55,991 nt of DNA. Origin: Actinoplanes palleronii (lineage in GTDB: Bacteria > Actinomycetota > Actinomycetes > Mycobacteriales > Micromonosporaceae). Of this stretch, positions 31,953 to 40,924 are shown in pieces. Location: assembly GCF_016862315.1 (NCBI RefSeq), contig NZ_BOMS01000126.1:1-55991 (forward strand), in the 5' to 3' direction. Each line of letters opens with the position of its first letter. Position 1 is the stretch's first letter. The position numbers and the translations under genes were made by a program. The notes under the pieces were generated by a model. It ran no database searches, was not told the DNA's origin, and saw nothing but the letters and a program-made list of their open reading frames with translations.

Positions 31953-33443
31953 TCAGCGGGCTGAGGCGAACAGGTCGAGCATCTGTCGTTGCTGGGGGAG
32001 CGACGCGGTCCAGTCGGCGTCGGCGGCCGTCCAGCGCAGCAGGTAGGAGCGCTGATCGGTGACCGCCACCAGCACCCGGCGCTCGTGCCGGACGGTGTCC
32101 GAGTCGGGCCGCCAGGTGTACTCCCAGTCCGCGGCGCCACGCTTGAGCAGCAGCACGCCCATGCTGATCCGCTCGTACCCGGGCAGCGTCCCGGCGGTCC
32201 GCGCGGCCTTCTCCCGGCCCTGCCAGTACGCCAGCGGCCGCTGGGTGACCACCGGCGAGACGTTCACGCTGAACGCCCGGCGCCCCGGCGCATCGCTGAA
32301 ACAGACCTCGTTGCCGCTGGTCGAGCGCTGCCACCCGGCCGGCAGCCCGAGCGCGAACCCGGACGGGTCACGGAACCAGATCCAGCCCTTCGGCAGCCCG
32401 GCCGGCGCGAACGTGGTGGCCGCGACGACCGGCCGCGGGTCGGCGCCGAAACCGCACGCGTCGAGGGGCGACGCCACCAGGGCGGCCGGTGCCGCGGGCG
32501 GCGCGACGACCCGTACCTGCTGGTCCGGGCCCTGGCGGCTGGCGGCCAGCGCGGCGCCGCCGCCGGCGAGCACCAGCAGGGCGCTGCCGGCCAGCACGAG
32601 CCGGCCCCGGTACGGCTTGCGGGCGCGCCGGACCGCGGGCGGGCCGTCGACGATCGCGCGGAGGCGCGACTCCACCTCGGCGGACGAGGGGCGCTGCTCC
32701 GGATCGCGGCGGAGCAGGTCGAGCAGCAGCGGGGCGAGCGGCCCGGCCAGCTCCGGCGGGTCCGGTGGCTCGGTGAGCAGCGCGCGGATGGTGGCCGCGG
32801 CGTCGCCCCGGCCGTGCGGCGCCCGGCCCTCGACGGCCGCGTAGAGCGTCGCGCCGAACGACCACAGGTCGGAGGGGACACCGGCGTCGCCGGTCTCCAG
32901 CCGCTCCGGCGCGATGTAGCTGGGCGAGCCCAGCCGCGGATCCGGCCCGGTGTCCGTGTCGCCCAGGGTGGCCAGCCCGAAGTCGGTGAGTACCACCCGG
33001 CCGTCGTTCGTGAGAAGCACGTTGTCCGGTTTGACGTCACGGTGCAGCACCCCGGCGTCGTGTGCGGCCCGCAAGGCCGCGAGCATCTGCAGGCCGATCT
33101 GAGCGGCTTTGGCGTACGACAGCAGCCCGTCGTCCTGCACGACCCGGTGCAGCGACCGGGACTCGACGTACTCCATCACGATCCAGCAGTGGCCCTGACG
33201 CCACACCACGTCGAAGACCTTCACCACGCCGGGGTGGTCGAGCCGGGCCGCCGCCCGGGCCTCGCGCATCACCTGCGCGACGAGCCGGGCCTCGGACGGC
33301 ACCCGGATCTCTTTGACCGCGACGGTACGCAGCAGCAGGTCGTCCTCGCCCCGCCAGACCCGGCCCATCCCGCCCGTGCCGATCACTTCGAGGAGCCGGT
33401 ACCGTCCGCCCACCCGATCGTCGGTCCTGTCCACGCCGGCCAT
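31953..33443 (-). CDS. Membrane-anchored serine/threonine protein kinase
   Basis: About 496 residues from ATG 33443 with a GGAG ribosome site. The kinase domain has the glycine loop IGTGGMG (22-27), Lys44 in VAVKEI, HRDVKPDN with catalytic Asp136, DFG, and the SPSYIAPERL activation segment. Then come a basic juxtamembrane stretch, one membrane helix (LVLAGSALLVLAGGGAALAA), and an extracellular domain of about 160 residues without PASTA repeats (WIWFRDPSGFALGLPAGWQ, then WEYTWRPDSDTVRHERRVL). This outer domain is a common actinomycete type of unknown ligand. Codons upstream of 33443 in the frame belong to the antisense of the next gene region. Confidence 0.9.
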   Translation of the reverse strand: MAGVDRTDDRVGGRYRLLEVIGTGGMGRVWRGEDDLLLRTVAVKEIRVPSEARLVAQVMREARAAARLDHPGVVKVFDVVWRQGHCWIVMEYVESRSLHRVVQDDGLLSYAKAAQIGLQMLAALRAAHDAGVLHRDVKPDNVLLTNDGRVVLTDFGLATLGDTDTGPDPRLGSPSYIAPERLETGDAGVPSDLWSFGATLYAAVEGRAPHGRGDAAATIRALLTEPPDPPELAGPLAPLLLDLLRRDPEQRPSSAEVESRLRAIVDGPPAVRRARKPYRGRLVLAGSALLVLAGGGAALAASRQGPDQQVRVVAPPAAPAALVASPLDACGFGADPRPVVAATTFAPAGLPKGWIWFRDPSGFALGLPAGWQRSTSGNEVCFSDAPGRRAFSVNVSPVVTQRPLAYWQGREKAARTAGTLPGYERISMGVLLLKRGAADWEYTWRPDSDTVRHERRVLVAVTDQRSYLLRWTAADADWTASLPQQRQMLDLFASAR

Positions 33444-33511
33444 CACCACTCTCCGAATCCCTCGCTCTTCGGGCATTCGGAGCCGCGACGGCCGTGGATG
33501 GGTGCTGTTTA

Positions 33512-34015
33512 CTATCGGGCGCCGCCCGCGTTCACCACCTCGTCCGGGTCGATCGGGCCGAGGAAGCCGAAGATCACCACGGCGCGGTAGTAGACCCAGG
33601 CCAGGGTGTAACAGGGTGGCCGGGCCGCGATGGCGTAGGTCGCGCACTTGCGCTTGAGGTCGGCGTAGAGCGCCACGTCGATCCGGTCCTTGGCGGCCGG
33701 GGTGAACGCGCCCGCGTCCTTGTAGTTGCGGTAGCCGAAGTCGTGCCGCCAGCAGGCCAGGTGGAAGTCGTAGCCGAGCGGCCGGTCGGGGCTGGCCGAG
33801 CAGTAGTCGGTGCCCCAGTCGAAGTGGTAGTCCGCCCACTTGTCGCGGTTCTGCCGGGCCGCGTTCCAGTCCTGGTAACTGCCGGCGCCGGTCTGGGTGA
33901 ACGAGGCGAGGACGGCGAGCCGGTCGGGGGCGGTCGCCGCGTACGCGGGACCGGTGAGGCCGAGGGTGACGGCGGCGACGGTGGTCAGGGCGGCGAGACT
34001 GCGGCGTACGGACAA
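33512..34015 (-). CDS. Secreted prokaryotic phospholipase A2
   Basis: About 167 residues. The start is a TTG at 34015, five bases from a GGGAGG site (34021-34026), giving a clean signal peptide (SVRRSLAALTTVAAVTLGL ... AYAA). The mature protein carries ACWRHDFGYRNY, with the catalytic His-Asp pair of prokaryotic PLA2, the GTDYCSASPDRPLGYDF loop for calcium, and four Cys that can form two disulfides. It probably hydrolyses the sn-2 bond of phospholipids outside the cell. No accessory gene is seen beside it. Confidence 0.88.
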   Translation of the reverse strand: MSVRRSLAALTTVAAVTLGLTGPAYAATAPDRLAVLASFTQTGAGSYQDWNAARQNRDKWADYHFDWGTDYCSASPDRPLGYDFHLACWRHDFGYRNYKDAGAFTPAAKDRIDVALYADLKRKCATYAIAARPPCYTLAWVYYRAVVIFGFLGPIDPDEVVNAGGAR

Positions 34016-34161
34016 CCGGACCTCCCGGTGACGAAGGGCCACCCAGTCTCGCCGTGCCCGGCGATCGCAGGCATCGGTTGCCGTCACTGTTTGCCGCCGG
34101 CGTGGAATCCGACCCGTACGTGCGGCGGCGCGTACCGTGGGCGCCGGAGGTGTTGATCTCG

Positions 34162-35484
34162 ATGACCGGCTGGGTCGAGCACGTGGTGTGGTGGCACGCC
34201 CACCCATTGACGTTCCTGGGTGCCGAACGTGACGCGCTGCCACCCGGCGCACCCGCCGTACCACGGTTGCGCGGGTTCGAGCCGTGGCTGGACTACCTGG
34301 TCGAACTCGGGTGCAACGGCCTCGCCCTGGGCCCGGTTTTCGCCTCCGCCACGCACGGCTACGACACCGTCGACCACCTCCGCGTCGACCCGCGGCTGGG
34401 CACAGAGGACGACCTGCGGCGGCTGCTCGACGAGTGCCACCGACGCGGGATCCGGGTGCTGTTCGACGGCGTGTTCAACCATGTCGGCCGGGACTTCGGG
34501 CCGTTCCGCGATGTGCTGGCGAACGGGCGCTCATCGTCGTACAAAAATTGGTTTCGCCTTGATTTTGATGGTGATGGCCCGGACGGCTTCGGCTACGCCG
34601 ACTTCGAGGGGCACCGCCACCTGGTCGCGCTCAACCACGACGAGCCTGCGGTGGTCGACTACGTCGCCGAGGTGCTGCGGCACTGGCTGGACTTCGGCAT
34701 CGACGGCTGGCGACTGGACGCCGCCTATGCGGTCCCGTTGCCGTTCTGGCACGCCGCGGTCGGCCGGGCCCGGGAGAAGCACCCGGACGCCTGGTTCGTC
34801 GGTGAGGTGCTGCACGGCGACTACCCCGCCTGGGTGAGCGACGGCGGCCTCGACTCGGTCACCCAGTACGAGCTCTGGAAGGCGATCTGGAGCAGCCTGA
34901 ACGACCTGAACTTCTTCGAGCTGGCCTGGGCGCTGGAACGCCACGACACGTTCTCCGCGACGTTCGCCCCGATGACCTTCGTCGGCAACCACGACGTGAC
35001 CCGGCTGGCCAGTGCGCTGACCGAGCCGCGGCATCTGGGCCTGGCGCTGGCCGTGCTGTTCACCGTCGGCGGCGTGCCGAGCGTCTACGCCGGCGACGAG
35101 CAGGCGTTCCAGGGCGTCAAGCGGGACCGTGAGTTCGGCGACGACGAGGTCCGCCCGCCGTTCCCGCCCGCGCCGGCCGACCTCGCCGCCTACGGCTGGC
35201 CGACCTACCACCTGCACCAGCAGCTGATCGGCCTGCGCCGGCGGCACCCGTGGCTGCACCGCGCCACGACCAGGAAGTTGGTGGTCACCAACAAGCAGTT
35301 TGCGTACGAATCGGTCGCGCCGGACGGCGCCCACCGCCTGATCGTCCTGCTCAACGCGGCGACCGAACCCTACGACTTCGACGTGGCCACGAGCGGCCCG
35401 CTGCACGTGGTGTCCTCCCACGACGGCACCGACCACGGAACGTCAGTCCCCGGCCCCGGCTGGTCCGTCCTGGAACCGGCCTGA
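34162..35484 (+). CDS. GH13 alpha-amylase family glycoside hydrolase
   Basis: A 440-residue enzyme from ATG 34162. The GH13 blocks are present: DGVFNHVGRDF (region I), DGWRLDAAYAVP with nucleophile Asp186, WFVGEVLHG with acid/base Glu215, and FVGNHDVTR with the third acid Asp278. The N-terminus (WWHAHPLTFLGAE) and the lack of a signal peptide suggest a cytoplasmic enzyme of the maltogenic amylase/cyclomaltodextrinase or trehalose-related type. A small C-terminal beta domain follows (VSSHDGTDHGT). It overlaps the downstream GNAT gene by one base (TGATG). Confidence 0.88.
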   Translation: MTGWVEHVVWWHAHPLTFLGAERDALPPGAPAVPRLRGFEPWLDYLVELGCNGLALGPVFASATHGYDTVDHLRVDPRLGTEDDLRRLLDECHRRGIRVLFDGVFNHVGRDFGPFRDVLANGRSSSYKNWFRLDFDGDGPDGFGYADFEGHRHLVALNHDEPAVVDYVAEVLRHWLDFGIDGWRLDAAYAVPLPFWHAAVGRAREKHPDAWFVGEVLHGDYPAWVSDGGLDSVTQYELWKAIWSSLNDLNFFELAWALERHDTFSATFAPMTFVGNHDVTRLASALTEPRHLGLALAVLFTVGGVPSVYAGDEQAFQGVKRDREFGDDEVRPPFPPAPADLAAYGWPTYHLHQQLIGLRRRHPWLHRATTRKLVVTNKQFAYESVAPDGAHRLIVLLNAATEPYDFDVATSGPLHVVSSHDGTDHGTSVPGPGWSVLEPA

Positions 35485-35882
35485 TGACGGTTCAGCTGAT
35501 TCCGCGGTTTCCGGTGGACGATCGGGAGCTGAGCGGGCTGCACGCCCGGGCGTTCGGCAGTGACCCGGCCGCGGTGCGGCCGTGGGCCGCGCGGCTGGAA
35601 CGGCATGCGCTCACCTGGATCGGTGCCTTCGACGGCAACCGGCTGGTCGGGTTCATCCAGGTCTGCTGGGACGGTGGTGCCCACGCGTTCCTGCTGGACA
35701 CCGCCGTCGACCCGGACCAGCAGCGTCGGGGGATCGGGATCATGCTGGTGACGGCGGCGGTCGACGAGGCCCGCGCGGCCGGCTGCGAGTGGCTGCACGT
35801 CGATTTCGAGCCGCACCTCGAACACTTCTACCTGGAGCAGGGCGGCTTCCGGAGCACGCCGGCCGGGCTGATCGCGCTCTGA
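35484..35882 (+). CDS. GNAT family N-acetyltransferase
   Basis: A 132-residue single GNAT domain. AFLLDTAVDPDQQRRGIGIML contains the acetyl-CoA pyrophosphate-binding QRRGIG loop, and CEWLHVDFEPHLEHFYLEQGGF is the typical C-terminal end of the fold. The start ATG overlaps the GH13 stop, so the two are co-translated. The substrate is unknown. Earlier codons in this frame lie inside the GH13 gene. Confidence 0.88.
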   Translation: MTVQLIPRFPVDDRELSGLHARAFGSDPAAVRPWAARLERHALTWIGAFDGNRLVGFIQVCWDGGAHAFLLDTAVDPDQQRRGIGIMLVTAAVDEARAAGCEWLHVDFEPHLEHFYLEQGGFRSTPAGLIAL

Positions 35883-35895
35883 CCGGCGGGTGCTG

Positions 35896-37356
35896 TCAGC
35901 TCTCGTGGCCGCACCCGTCGACGGTCTTGTCGCAGGCGCGCAGAGCACTCCAGCCGAGGACGCCGGTGACCGCGTCGTACCTGTCCTGGATCTGCAGGCC
36001 GTCGTCGGTCAGGTCGCAGGCGTGAATGCCCTGGTCGTGCCGGCTGTTGCGCATCTTCACGACGTTCAGCGCCCGTCCCACCCCGTCGCAGAGCTCGATG
36101 TAGCGGATCTGGATGACGTTCTGGAACAGGAACATCAGCCCGACCAGCGGCTCGGTGATCGGGCCGAAGGTCCGGGTCTCGCTGGTCACCCACAATGAGG
36201 CGCCCGAGGTGCGGATCAGGCCGAGCAGATTGCGCAGGTAGGCGGGGAACCGTTCGGTCTCGCGGGCGGCGTTGGCCATCTCGGCCAGGCTGTCGATCAC
36301 GATCCGGCGGGTCGTGCCGTCGGCCAGCCCGTGGCGGGTGACCGACGACAGGCCGTCGAGGTCGAGGTTGCCCATCGGCACATGGGAGATCACGAATCGG
36401 CCGTCGTCCCGGGCGGCCCGCAGGTCCCAGCCGAACTTCTCCGCAGTGGTGAGCAGTTGGTCGGCGGTGTCCTGGAAGCTGATGTAGAGGCATCGTTCGC
36501 CCTGGGCGATCCCCTCGGCGATGAAGCGGAGCCCGGCGATGGTCTTGCCGACGCCGGACGGGCCGAGCAGGAGCGTCGCGTCGGTGCGGGGTATCCCGCC
36601 GCCCATCAGCGCGTCGAGGCCGTTGATGCCGGTCGGGATCCGGCCCTTCTCGGGGATCACCTCCGCCGAGACCATCGACTCGATCCGGGGGAGCACCTCG
36701 AACCCGGCGTCGGTGATGTGGATCGTGTGCGCGCCGGCCAGGTGGGCGGCGCCGCGCATCTTGATCACGCGGAGCCCGCGCCGGTCGATCGGCTCCCGGG
36801 GTTCGTAGGACAGCTGCAGGATGCCGTCGGCCAGGGCGAACTCCACGCCGGTGAGCGTCTCCTCGGCGGTGTACTCGCCGAGCAGCAGCAGGACCGTGCC
36901 GGCCCGGGCGACCCGGCTGTTCATGTCGTAGAGCGCCATTCGCAGGTCGTGCTCGCTGACGAAGTCGCGCAGCATCTTCACGCTGTCGATGACCACCACG
37001 GCCGGTTGGTCGTCGAGGGACTTGCGGACCACCTCGTCGACCAGCGGGGTGAGGTCGTTCTTGACGCTGTCGCGCAGCATGTCACCGAGGTGGACGTATT
37101 CCACCTGGGTGCCGAGGCGCTCCGGCTCGAAGAAGCTGAACCCGCGCAGATGGTCGACGAGCTTGCTGTGCGGCTCCGACAGGGTCGTGTAATAGATCGC
37201 CTTGTGTTCCGGGGTGGCGTTCGCGAAGCAGATCTGCTGCGCCATGATGGTCTTGCCGGCGCCGGGCGGCCCCGCCACGACGATCATCGATCCGCGGTCG
37301 AGCCCGCCGCCGAGCACCAGGTCGAGATCTGCCAGCCCTGTCGACATCCGGGTCAC
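35896..37356 (-). CDS. KaiC-like double RecA/KaiC domain ATPase
   Basis: A 486-residue protein with two KaiC domains. The first has Walker A GPPGAGKT (29-36) and VVVIDSVKML; the second has GPSGVGKT (265-272) and RIVIDSLAEM. Both repeat the G(L/I)xxLDxxLGGGL-type opening. It starts at GTG 37356, overlapping the response regulator stop (GTGA); an ATG at 37347 is also possible. Actinobacteria lack the Kai clock proteins KaiA/KaiB, so this is a signalling ATPase of unknown output. Coupling to a CheY-like receiver suggests phosphorelay control. Confidence 0.88.
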   Translation of the reverse strand: MTRMSTGLADLDLVLGGGLDRGSMIVVAGPPGAGKTIMAQQICFANATPEHKAIYYTTLSEPHSKLVDHLRGFSFFEPERLGTQVEYVHLGDMLRDSVKNDLTPLVDEVVRKSLDDQPAVVVIDSVKMLRDFVSEHDLRMALYDMNSRVARAGTVLLLLGEYTAEETLTGVEFALADGILQLSYEPREPIDRRGLRVIKMRGAAHLAGAHTIHITDAGFEVLPRIESMVSAEVIPEKGRIPTGINGLDALMGGGIPRTDATLLLGPSGVGKTIAGLRFIAEGIAQGERCLYISFQDTADQLLTTAEKFGWDLRAARDDGRFVISHVPMGNLDLDGLSSVTRHGLADGTTRRIVIDSLAEMANAARETERFPAYLRNLLGLIRTSGASLWVTSETRTFGPITEPLVGLMFLFQNVIQIRYIELCDGVGRALNVVKMRNSRHDQGIHACDLTDDGLQIQDRYDAVTGVLGWSALRACDKTVDGCGHES

Positions 37357-37712
37357 CGAGTTCCACGTCCCTTCAGTAGCAGTTCCTCGACGGCCGCCAG
37401 CAGCGACGCGGTAAGGCAGGGCTTGCTCAGCACCATGTCGGCCTGGCCGGCCAGCTGCGAGTCACCACTCACGGACAGGACCGGGATCATGGCGGTGGCC
37501 GGGTCCTCGCGCAGCCGGCGGATCAGCTCGACGCCACTCATGATCGGCATCATCATGTCGGTGATCACCAGGTCCGGCGCCCAGGCGCGGACGGCGGCCA
37601 GGGCCATCGCTCCGTCGCCGGCCTCGGTCACCTCGTGACCGGCCTTGGCGAGGATGCGCCGGTGCATGAACCGTATGTCGGGTTCGTCGTCGACGACCAG
37701 GACCTTGCTCAT
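37353..37712 (-). CDS. Single-domain response regulator (CheY-like receiver)
   Basis: A 119-residue receiver domain. The acidic pair is Asp8-Asp9, the phospho-acceptor Asp52 (VITDMMMP), the switch Ser82, and Lys97 (SKP). No output domain follows. The ATG at 37712 matches the fold start (SKVLVVDDEPDIRF). It is co-translated with the KaiC-like ATPase gene, so that ATPase is its probable target. No cognate histidine kinase gene is in the window. Confidence 0.9.
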   Translation of the reverse strand: MSKVLVVDDEPDIRFMHRRILAKAGHEVTEAGDGAMALAAVRAWAPDLVITDMMMPIMSGVELIRRLREDPATAMIPVLSVSGDSQLAGQADMVLSKPCLTASLLAAVEELLLKGRGTR

Positions 37713-38034
37713 CGCGCTCGTCCGTCCTCCGGGCAGCAGTCGGCTTTGCTGCCGCCGGGGTCCGGGGCGACGGGGCCGGCTGGCACGCCTGGTCGGCCCT
37801 CTCGAGACTGGCACGGCTGTCCGTCCGGCGCGGGGATACCCGCCGAACCCGGCGGAATTTACCCGACGAAGGCCGGACAGGCAGCAAGAACAGCCCGAAA
37901 GGCCGTCCGCGCCGGTGTGATGGGCGAGGCTCGTGCACGGATCACTGATTCGCGCCCGCGGGGCCGGTCCCTATTATTTGATCTTGGCCGGCCGGGCGCC
38001 CGAGCGCCCCGCACCCGTACCTGATCGGAGTTCG
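37713..38034. other. Intergenic region between response regulator and PotD-like gene
   Basis: This 322-base divergent spacer has no supported gene. A TATTAT at 37973-37978 could be the -10 element of the plus-strand lipoprotein gene, but no good -35 box is seen. A CGGAG ribosome site at 38026-38030 precedes the ATG at 38035. GC-rich inverted sequences (around 37985-38012) could fold in the 5' leader. Confidence 0.4.
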
Positions 38035-39285
38035 ATGTTCCCCCGCAGCACACCCGGACCGTCCCTTCTGCGCGGCGCGACGCAGCGACGGCTCGGCCGT
38101 CGCGACGCGCTCCGGCTCGGCGGTCTGTCCGCGTTCGGCGCGGCGCTGGCCGCGTGCGGCGTGCAGGGCACCGGCGTGCCGGCGGCGAGCGTGGACGCGG
38201 GCACCCTGGCCACGTTCTGGCAGGGCAAGACGCAGCACGGCAAACTCGACTTCGCGAACTGGCCGCTCTACATGGACCCGAAGCGGCCCGAGCTGGCGAA
38301 GTTCACCGAGCAGACCGGCATCGAGGTGAACTACCAGGAGGTCATCCAGGAGATGGGCCCGTGGTTCGCCAAGGTGCAGCCGCAGCTGTCGGCGAAGCAG
38401 TCGATCGGCTTCGACCTCATGGTGATCACCAACGGGATCCAGTTCGGCCAGTTCCGCGCGGCCGGGTTCCTGGCGCCGCTGGACCACGCCCAGCTGCCGA
38501 ACTTCACCAGGAACGCGGGCGCGAAGTACACCGGCGAGACGTTCGACGAGGGCAACGTGTTCAGCGTGCCGTGGTCCTCGGGGATCACCGGCATCGCCTA
38601 CGACCCGGAGAAGACCGGCCGGGAGATCACCAGCCTGGCCGACCTGTGGGACCCGAAGTTCAAGGGCAAGGTCGGCATGATGTCGGACGTCACCGAGCTG
38701 GGCAACTTCGGTCTGCTGGCCGCCGGGATCAAGCCGGAGGACTCGACCGAGGACGGCTGGCGCAAGGCCGCCGCCCTGCTCAAGAAGCAGCGGGACGCCG
38801 GCATCGTCCGTAAGTACTTCGAGCAGGACTACGTCGACGCGCTCGGCAGCGGCGAGGTGTGGCTCACCCAGGCCTGGTCCGGCGACGTCTTCCAGAAGAA
38901 CCTCTCGGACGGCACGAACCTCACGTTCGTGATCCCGGAGGAGGGCGGCACGATCTGGACCGACAACTTCGCCATCCCGATCACCGCGGCCAACCCGGTC
39001 GACGCCCTCAAGATGATCGACTTCTTCTACGAGGTCGAGAACGCGGCGGCGCTGGCCGAGTACATCAACTACGTCTGCCCGGTGCCGGCCGCCCAGGCGC
39101 AGATCACGAAGGACGCGGCGGCGCTGACCGGCTCGGACCGCACCGAGATGCAACAGGTCGCGGCGAGCCCGCTGGTCTTCCCGAGCGAGGCCGACTACGC
39201 CAAGCTGCACTACTACGTCGACTTCAACACCGCCGAGCAGCAGCAGACCTTCTCCTCGATCTTCGACGCGATCATCCTGGGCTGA
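38035..39285 (+). CDS. PotD-like ABC substrate-binding lipoprotein (orphan)
   Basis: A 416-residue protein. The N-terminus has a twin-arginine-like GRRDALRLGG at 21-30 followed by the lipobox LAAC with Cys41, suggesting a Tat-exported lipoprotein. The mature region matches spermidine/putrescine-type binding proteins (LDFANWPLYMD, YDLMVITNG-like FDLMVITNG, VPWSSGITGIAYD, FAIPITAANPVDALKMIDFFY). No permease or ATPase genes lie next to it. The ligand is probably a polyamine or similar small solute. A strong stem-loop follows the stop. Confidence 0.88.
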   Translation: MFPRSTPGPSLLRGATQRRLGRRDALRLGGLSAFGAALAACGVQGTGVPAASVDAGTLATFWQGKTQHGKLDFANWPLYMDPKRPELAKFTEQTGIEVNYQEVIQEMGPWFAKVQPQLSAKQSIGFDLMVITNGIQFGQFRAAGFLAPLDHAQLPNFTRNAGAKYTGETFDEGNVFSVPWSSGITGIAYDPEKTGREITSLADLWDPKFKGKVGMMSDVTELGNFGLLAAGIKPEDSTEDGWRKAAALLKKQRDAGIVRKYFEQDYVDALGSGEVWLTQAWSGDVFQKNLSDGTNLTFVIPEEGGTIWTDNFAIPITAANPVDALKMIDFFYEVENAAALAEYINYVCPVPAAQAQITKDAAALTGSDRTEMQQVAASPLVFPSEADYAKLHYYVDFNTAEQQQTFSSIFDAIILG

Positions 39286-39325
39286 CCGGGCACCGCCGCC
39301 GTGGTCGCGCGGCGGCGGTGCCCGG
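39286..39325. terminator. Bidirectional stem-loop between convergent genes
   Basis: A perfect 15-base stem (CCGGGCACCGCCGCC, 10-base loop, then complement) lies between the PotD-like stop and the M15 peptidase stop. There is no T-tract. Its position between convergent genes suggests termination for both. Confidence 0.6.
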
Positions 39326-39335
39326 CGCCCTCAGG

Positions 39336-40412
39336 TCAGCCGCCGGTGATGGACCAGTGCCAGGCCTCGGCGGGCAGGTTGACGAAGCCGTACTCCTTGG
39401 CGTGCACGGTCAGCCACTTGAAGGCCGGTGTCTTCGAGGAGATGGTCCTGCCGGCCGACGAGATGTCCACGGCCAGCCCGATCTCGTGCAGGGAGCGGCC
39501 GGGGATCGCGGTCGGGACGCGGCAGGACGAGGCGGGCGCGGTCCAGACGTCCGGGCAGCCGTTGATCGTACGCAGTTCGATCTGTCGTTGCGTGGTCCGG
39601 AAACCGCCGCCGGAGATCTGGACGCCGTCGGCCTGCGCGTCATCGACCATGCGCTTGAACGCGAACGCGACGGTCTTGTTCACCGTCACGCTGTAGACCT
39701 GCGTGGTGTCGGTGGCGGCCTTGAACGCCGGCCGGATCTGCGCGACCACGTCCCGGCTCAGCGTGCCGGCCTGGGTCGCCAGGGCCGCGGCGGCGGGCAG
39801 CGCGACGTACGCCGCACGGGTCTTGGCGGCGGCCGCGGTGGTGAAGCTGACCGCGGCGGTCGCCTTGGTGAGCCGGGCCGCGGCGGTCTTCACCTCGGCG
39901 CGGGCGAGGGTGAGCGCGGCGGCGTACCGCTGGTACTGGAGTTTGCGTGTGGTGACCGTCTTCGTCGCCGCGGTGACGGCGTTGGTGGCCTTGGTGACGG
40001 CGGTCGCGCTGCGCGGTTTGAGCTTGCCGGCCGTACTCAAATTGGTTTTTGCCGCGACCAGGGCCTTGCGGGCGGCGGCGTGCCGGAGGCGGGCGTTGGT
40101 CTCGGCGGTGACCGCCGCGGTCAGGGTGCTCTGCGCGGCCGTGCCGGCCTTCGTGGCCGCCGCGGCCTCGGCGGTCCACGTGCTGATCGCGGCCTTCTGC
40201 CCGGCGTAGGTGGTGCGCATCGCCGCGGCCGTCGCCTCCCGGGTCAGGCTGCGGTACATCAGTCCGGACCAGGAGACCGCCGCCGTGGCCGCCTTGGTGG
40301 AGGGGGCCGTTGCCGCCTGCGTCGGTGCGGGCGTGCCGAGCGCCGAGGCCACCGCCGTCAACGCGATGATCGCGGCGGCGGACTGTCGTCGAGTTCGCTG
40401 TCGTGTCGTCAC
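39336..40412 (-). CDS. Secreted M15 (VanY-like) peptidase with helical Ala-rich N-terminal region
   Basis: A 358-residue protein. A signal peptide (AAAIIALTAVASALGTPAPTQA) is followed by about 190 residues rich in Ala, Thr and Lys, predicted as coiled coil. The C-terminal domain (about residues 240-357) matches D-alanyl-D-alanine carboxypeptidase VanY/M15: GGGFRTTQRQIELR, SLHEIGLAVDIS with two zinc ligands, and EAWHWS with the catalytic Glu and third ligand. Probable action is trimming peptidoglycan stems outside the cell. The Ala/Thr/Lys region may bind wall polymers; that is inference. Confidence 0.85.
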   Translation of the reverse strand: MTTRQRTRRQSAAAIIALTAVASALGTPAPTQAATAPSTKAATAAVSWSGLMYRSLTREATAAAMRTTYAGQKAAISTWTAEAAAATKAGTAAQSTLTAAVTAETNARLRHAAARKALVAAKTNLSTAGKLKPRSATAVTKATNAVTAATKTVTTRKLQYQRYAAALTLARAEVKTAAARLTKATAAVSFTTAAAAKTRAAYVALPAAAALATQAGTLSRDVVAQIRPAFKAATDTTQVYSVTVNKTVAFAFKRMVDDAQADGVQISGGGFRTTQRQIELRTINGCPDVWTAPASSCRVPTAIPGRSLHEIGLAVDISSAGRTISSKTPAFKWLTVHAKEYGFVNLPAEAWHWSITGG

Positions 40413-40513
40413 CCGGCGACTGTCCGTGCCGGCGGGTGGGTGCTCGGTTCCTGTCCGGGTCCGATCAGGTTGCGGCAGACCACCGCCTCCCCGGTGGCAC
40501 GCACCCCGGACGG

Positions 40514-40891
40514 TCAGTTCGGCGTGAACAGCCCCTGGATCCCGACCAGGATCGCGATCACTCCGAAGACCGCGATGACCAGTGGCCAGCCGCCCGGCTC
40601 ACCCGGCCCCGGCGAGTTCAGCACCCGGCGACCGGTCAGCTTCTCCCAGGTCAGCAGCAGTCCGACGGCGAGTCCGACCACCTCGAAGTGCCAGATCCGC
40701 CCGTCGAACAGGTGCACGATCAGCCAGAAGCCGGCCGCGACCAGCGCGACGATGCCGATCAGCCAGGACCAGCGGGCCACCCGCTCGGTGAACCGCTCCA
40801 GGCCGCCGCCGACGTTCGGGATCCGGCGCAGCAGCGGGATGCCGAGCAGCAGGCCGCCGAGTATGTTGGCGAGGTCGAGCAGAAGGGCCAT
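40514..40891 (-). CDS. Small integral membrane protein, function unknown
   Basis: A 125-residue protein with three to four hydrophobic segments: ANILGGLLLGIPLL, WSWLIGIVALVAAGFWLIV, EVVGLAVGLLLTW, and LVIAVFGVIAILVGIQGLF. No recognised family. A perfect 12-base palindrome of the CebR/LacI-operator type lies 15 bases upstream of its start (40907-40918), so it is probably controlled by a LacI-family repressor. Confidence 0.75.
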   Translation of the reverse strand: MALLLDLANILGGLLLGIPLLRRIPNVGGGLERFTERVARWSWLIGIVALVAAGFWLIVHLFDGRIWHFEVVGLAVGLLLTWEKLTGRRVLNSPGPGEPGGWPLVIAVFGVIAILVGIQGLFTPN

Positions 40892-40906
40892 GGCGGAGAG
40901 GGTAAC

Positions 40907-40918
40907 GGGAGCGCTCCC
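40907..40918. promoter_or_regulatory. LacI-family (CebR-like) operator palindrome
   Basis: GGGAGCGCTCCC is a perfect 12-base palindrome and the core of operators bound by CebR-type LacI regulators in actinomycetes. It lies just upstream of the membrane protein gene at 40891. Confidence 0.55.
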
Positions 40919-40924
40919 ACCCCG

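Noticed and set aside
35299..35310. Recurring CGTACGAA-like octamer noticed at several places (for example near 4541, 20393, 31056, 35299)
   Set aside because: Most instances lie within coding sequence, where Arg-Thr or Tyr-Glu codons explain them, and the core is a self-complementary hexamer. A genome-wide count would be needed to show enrichment.
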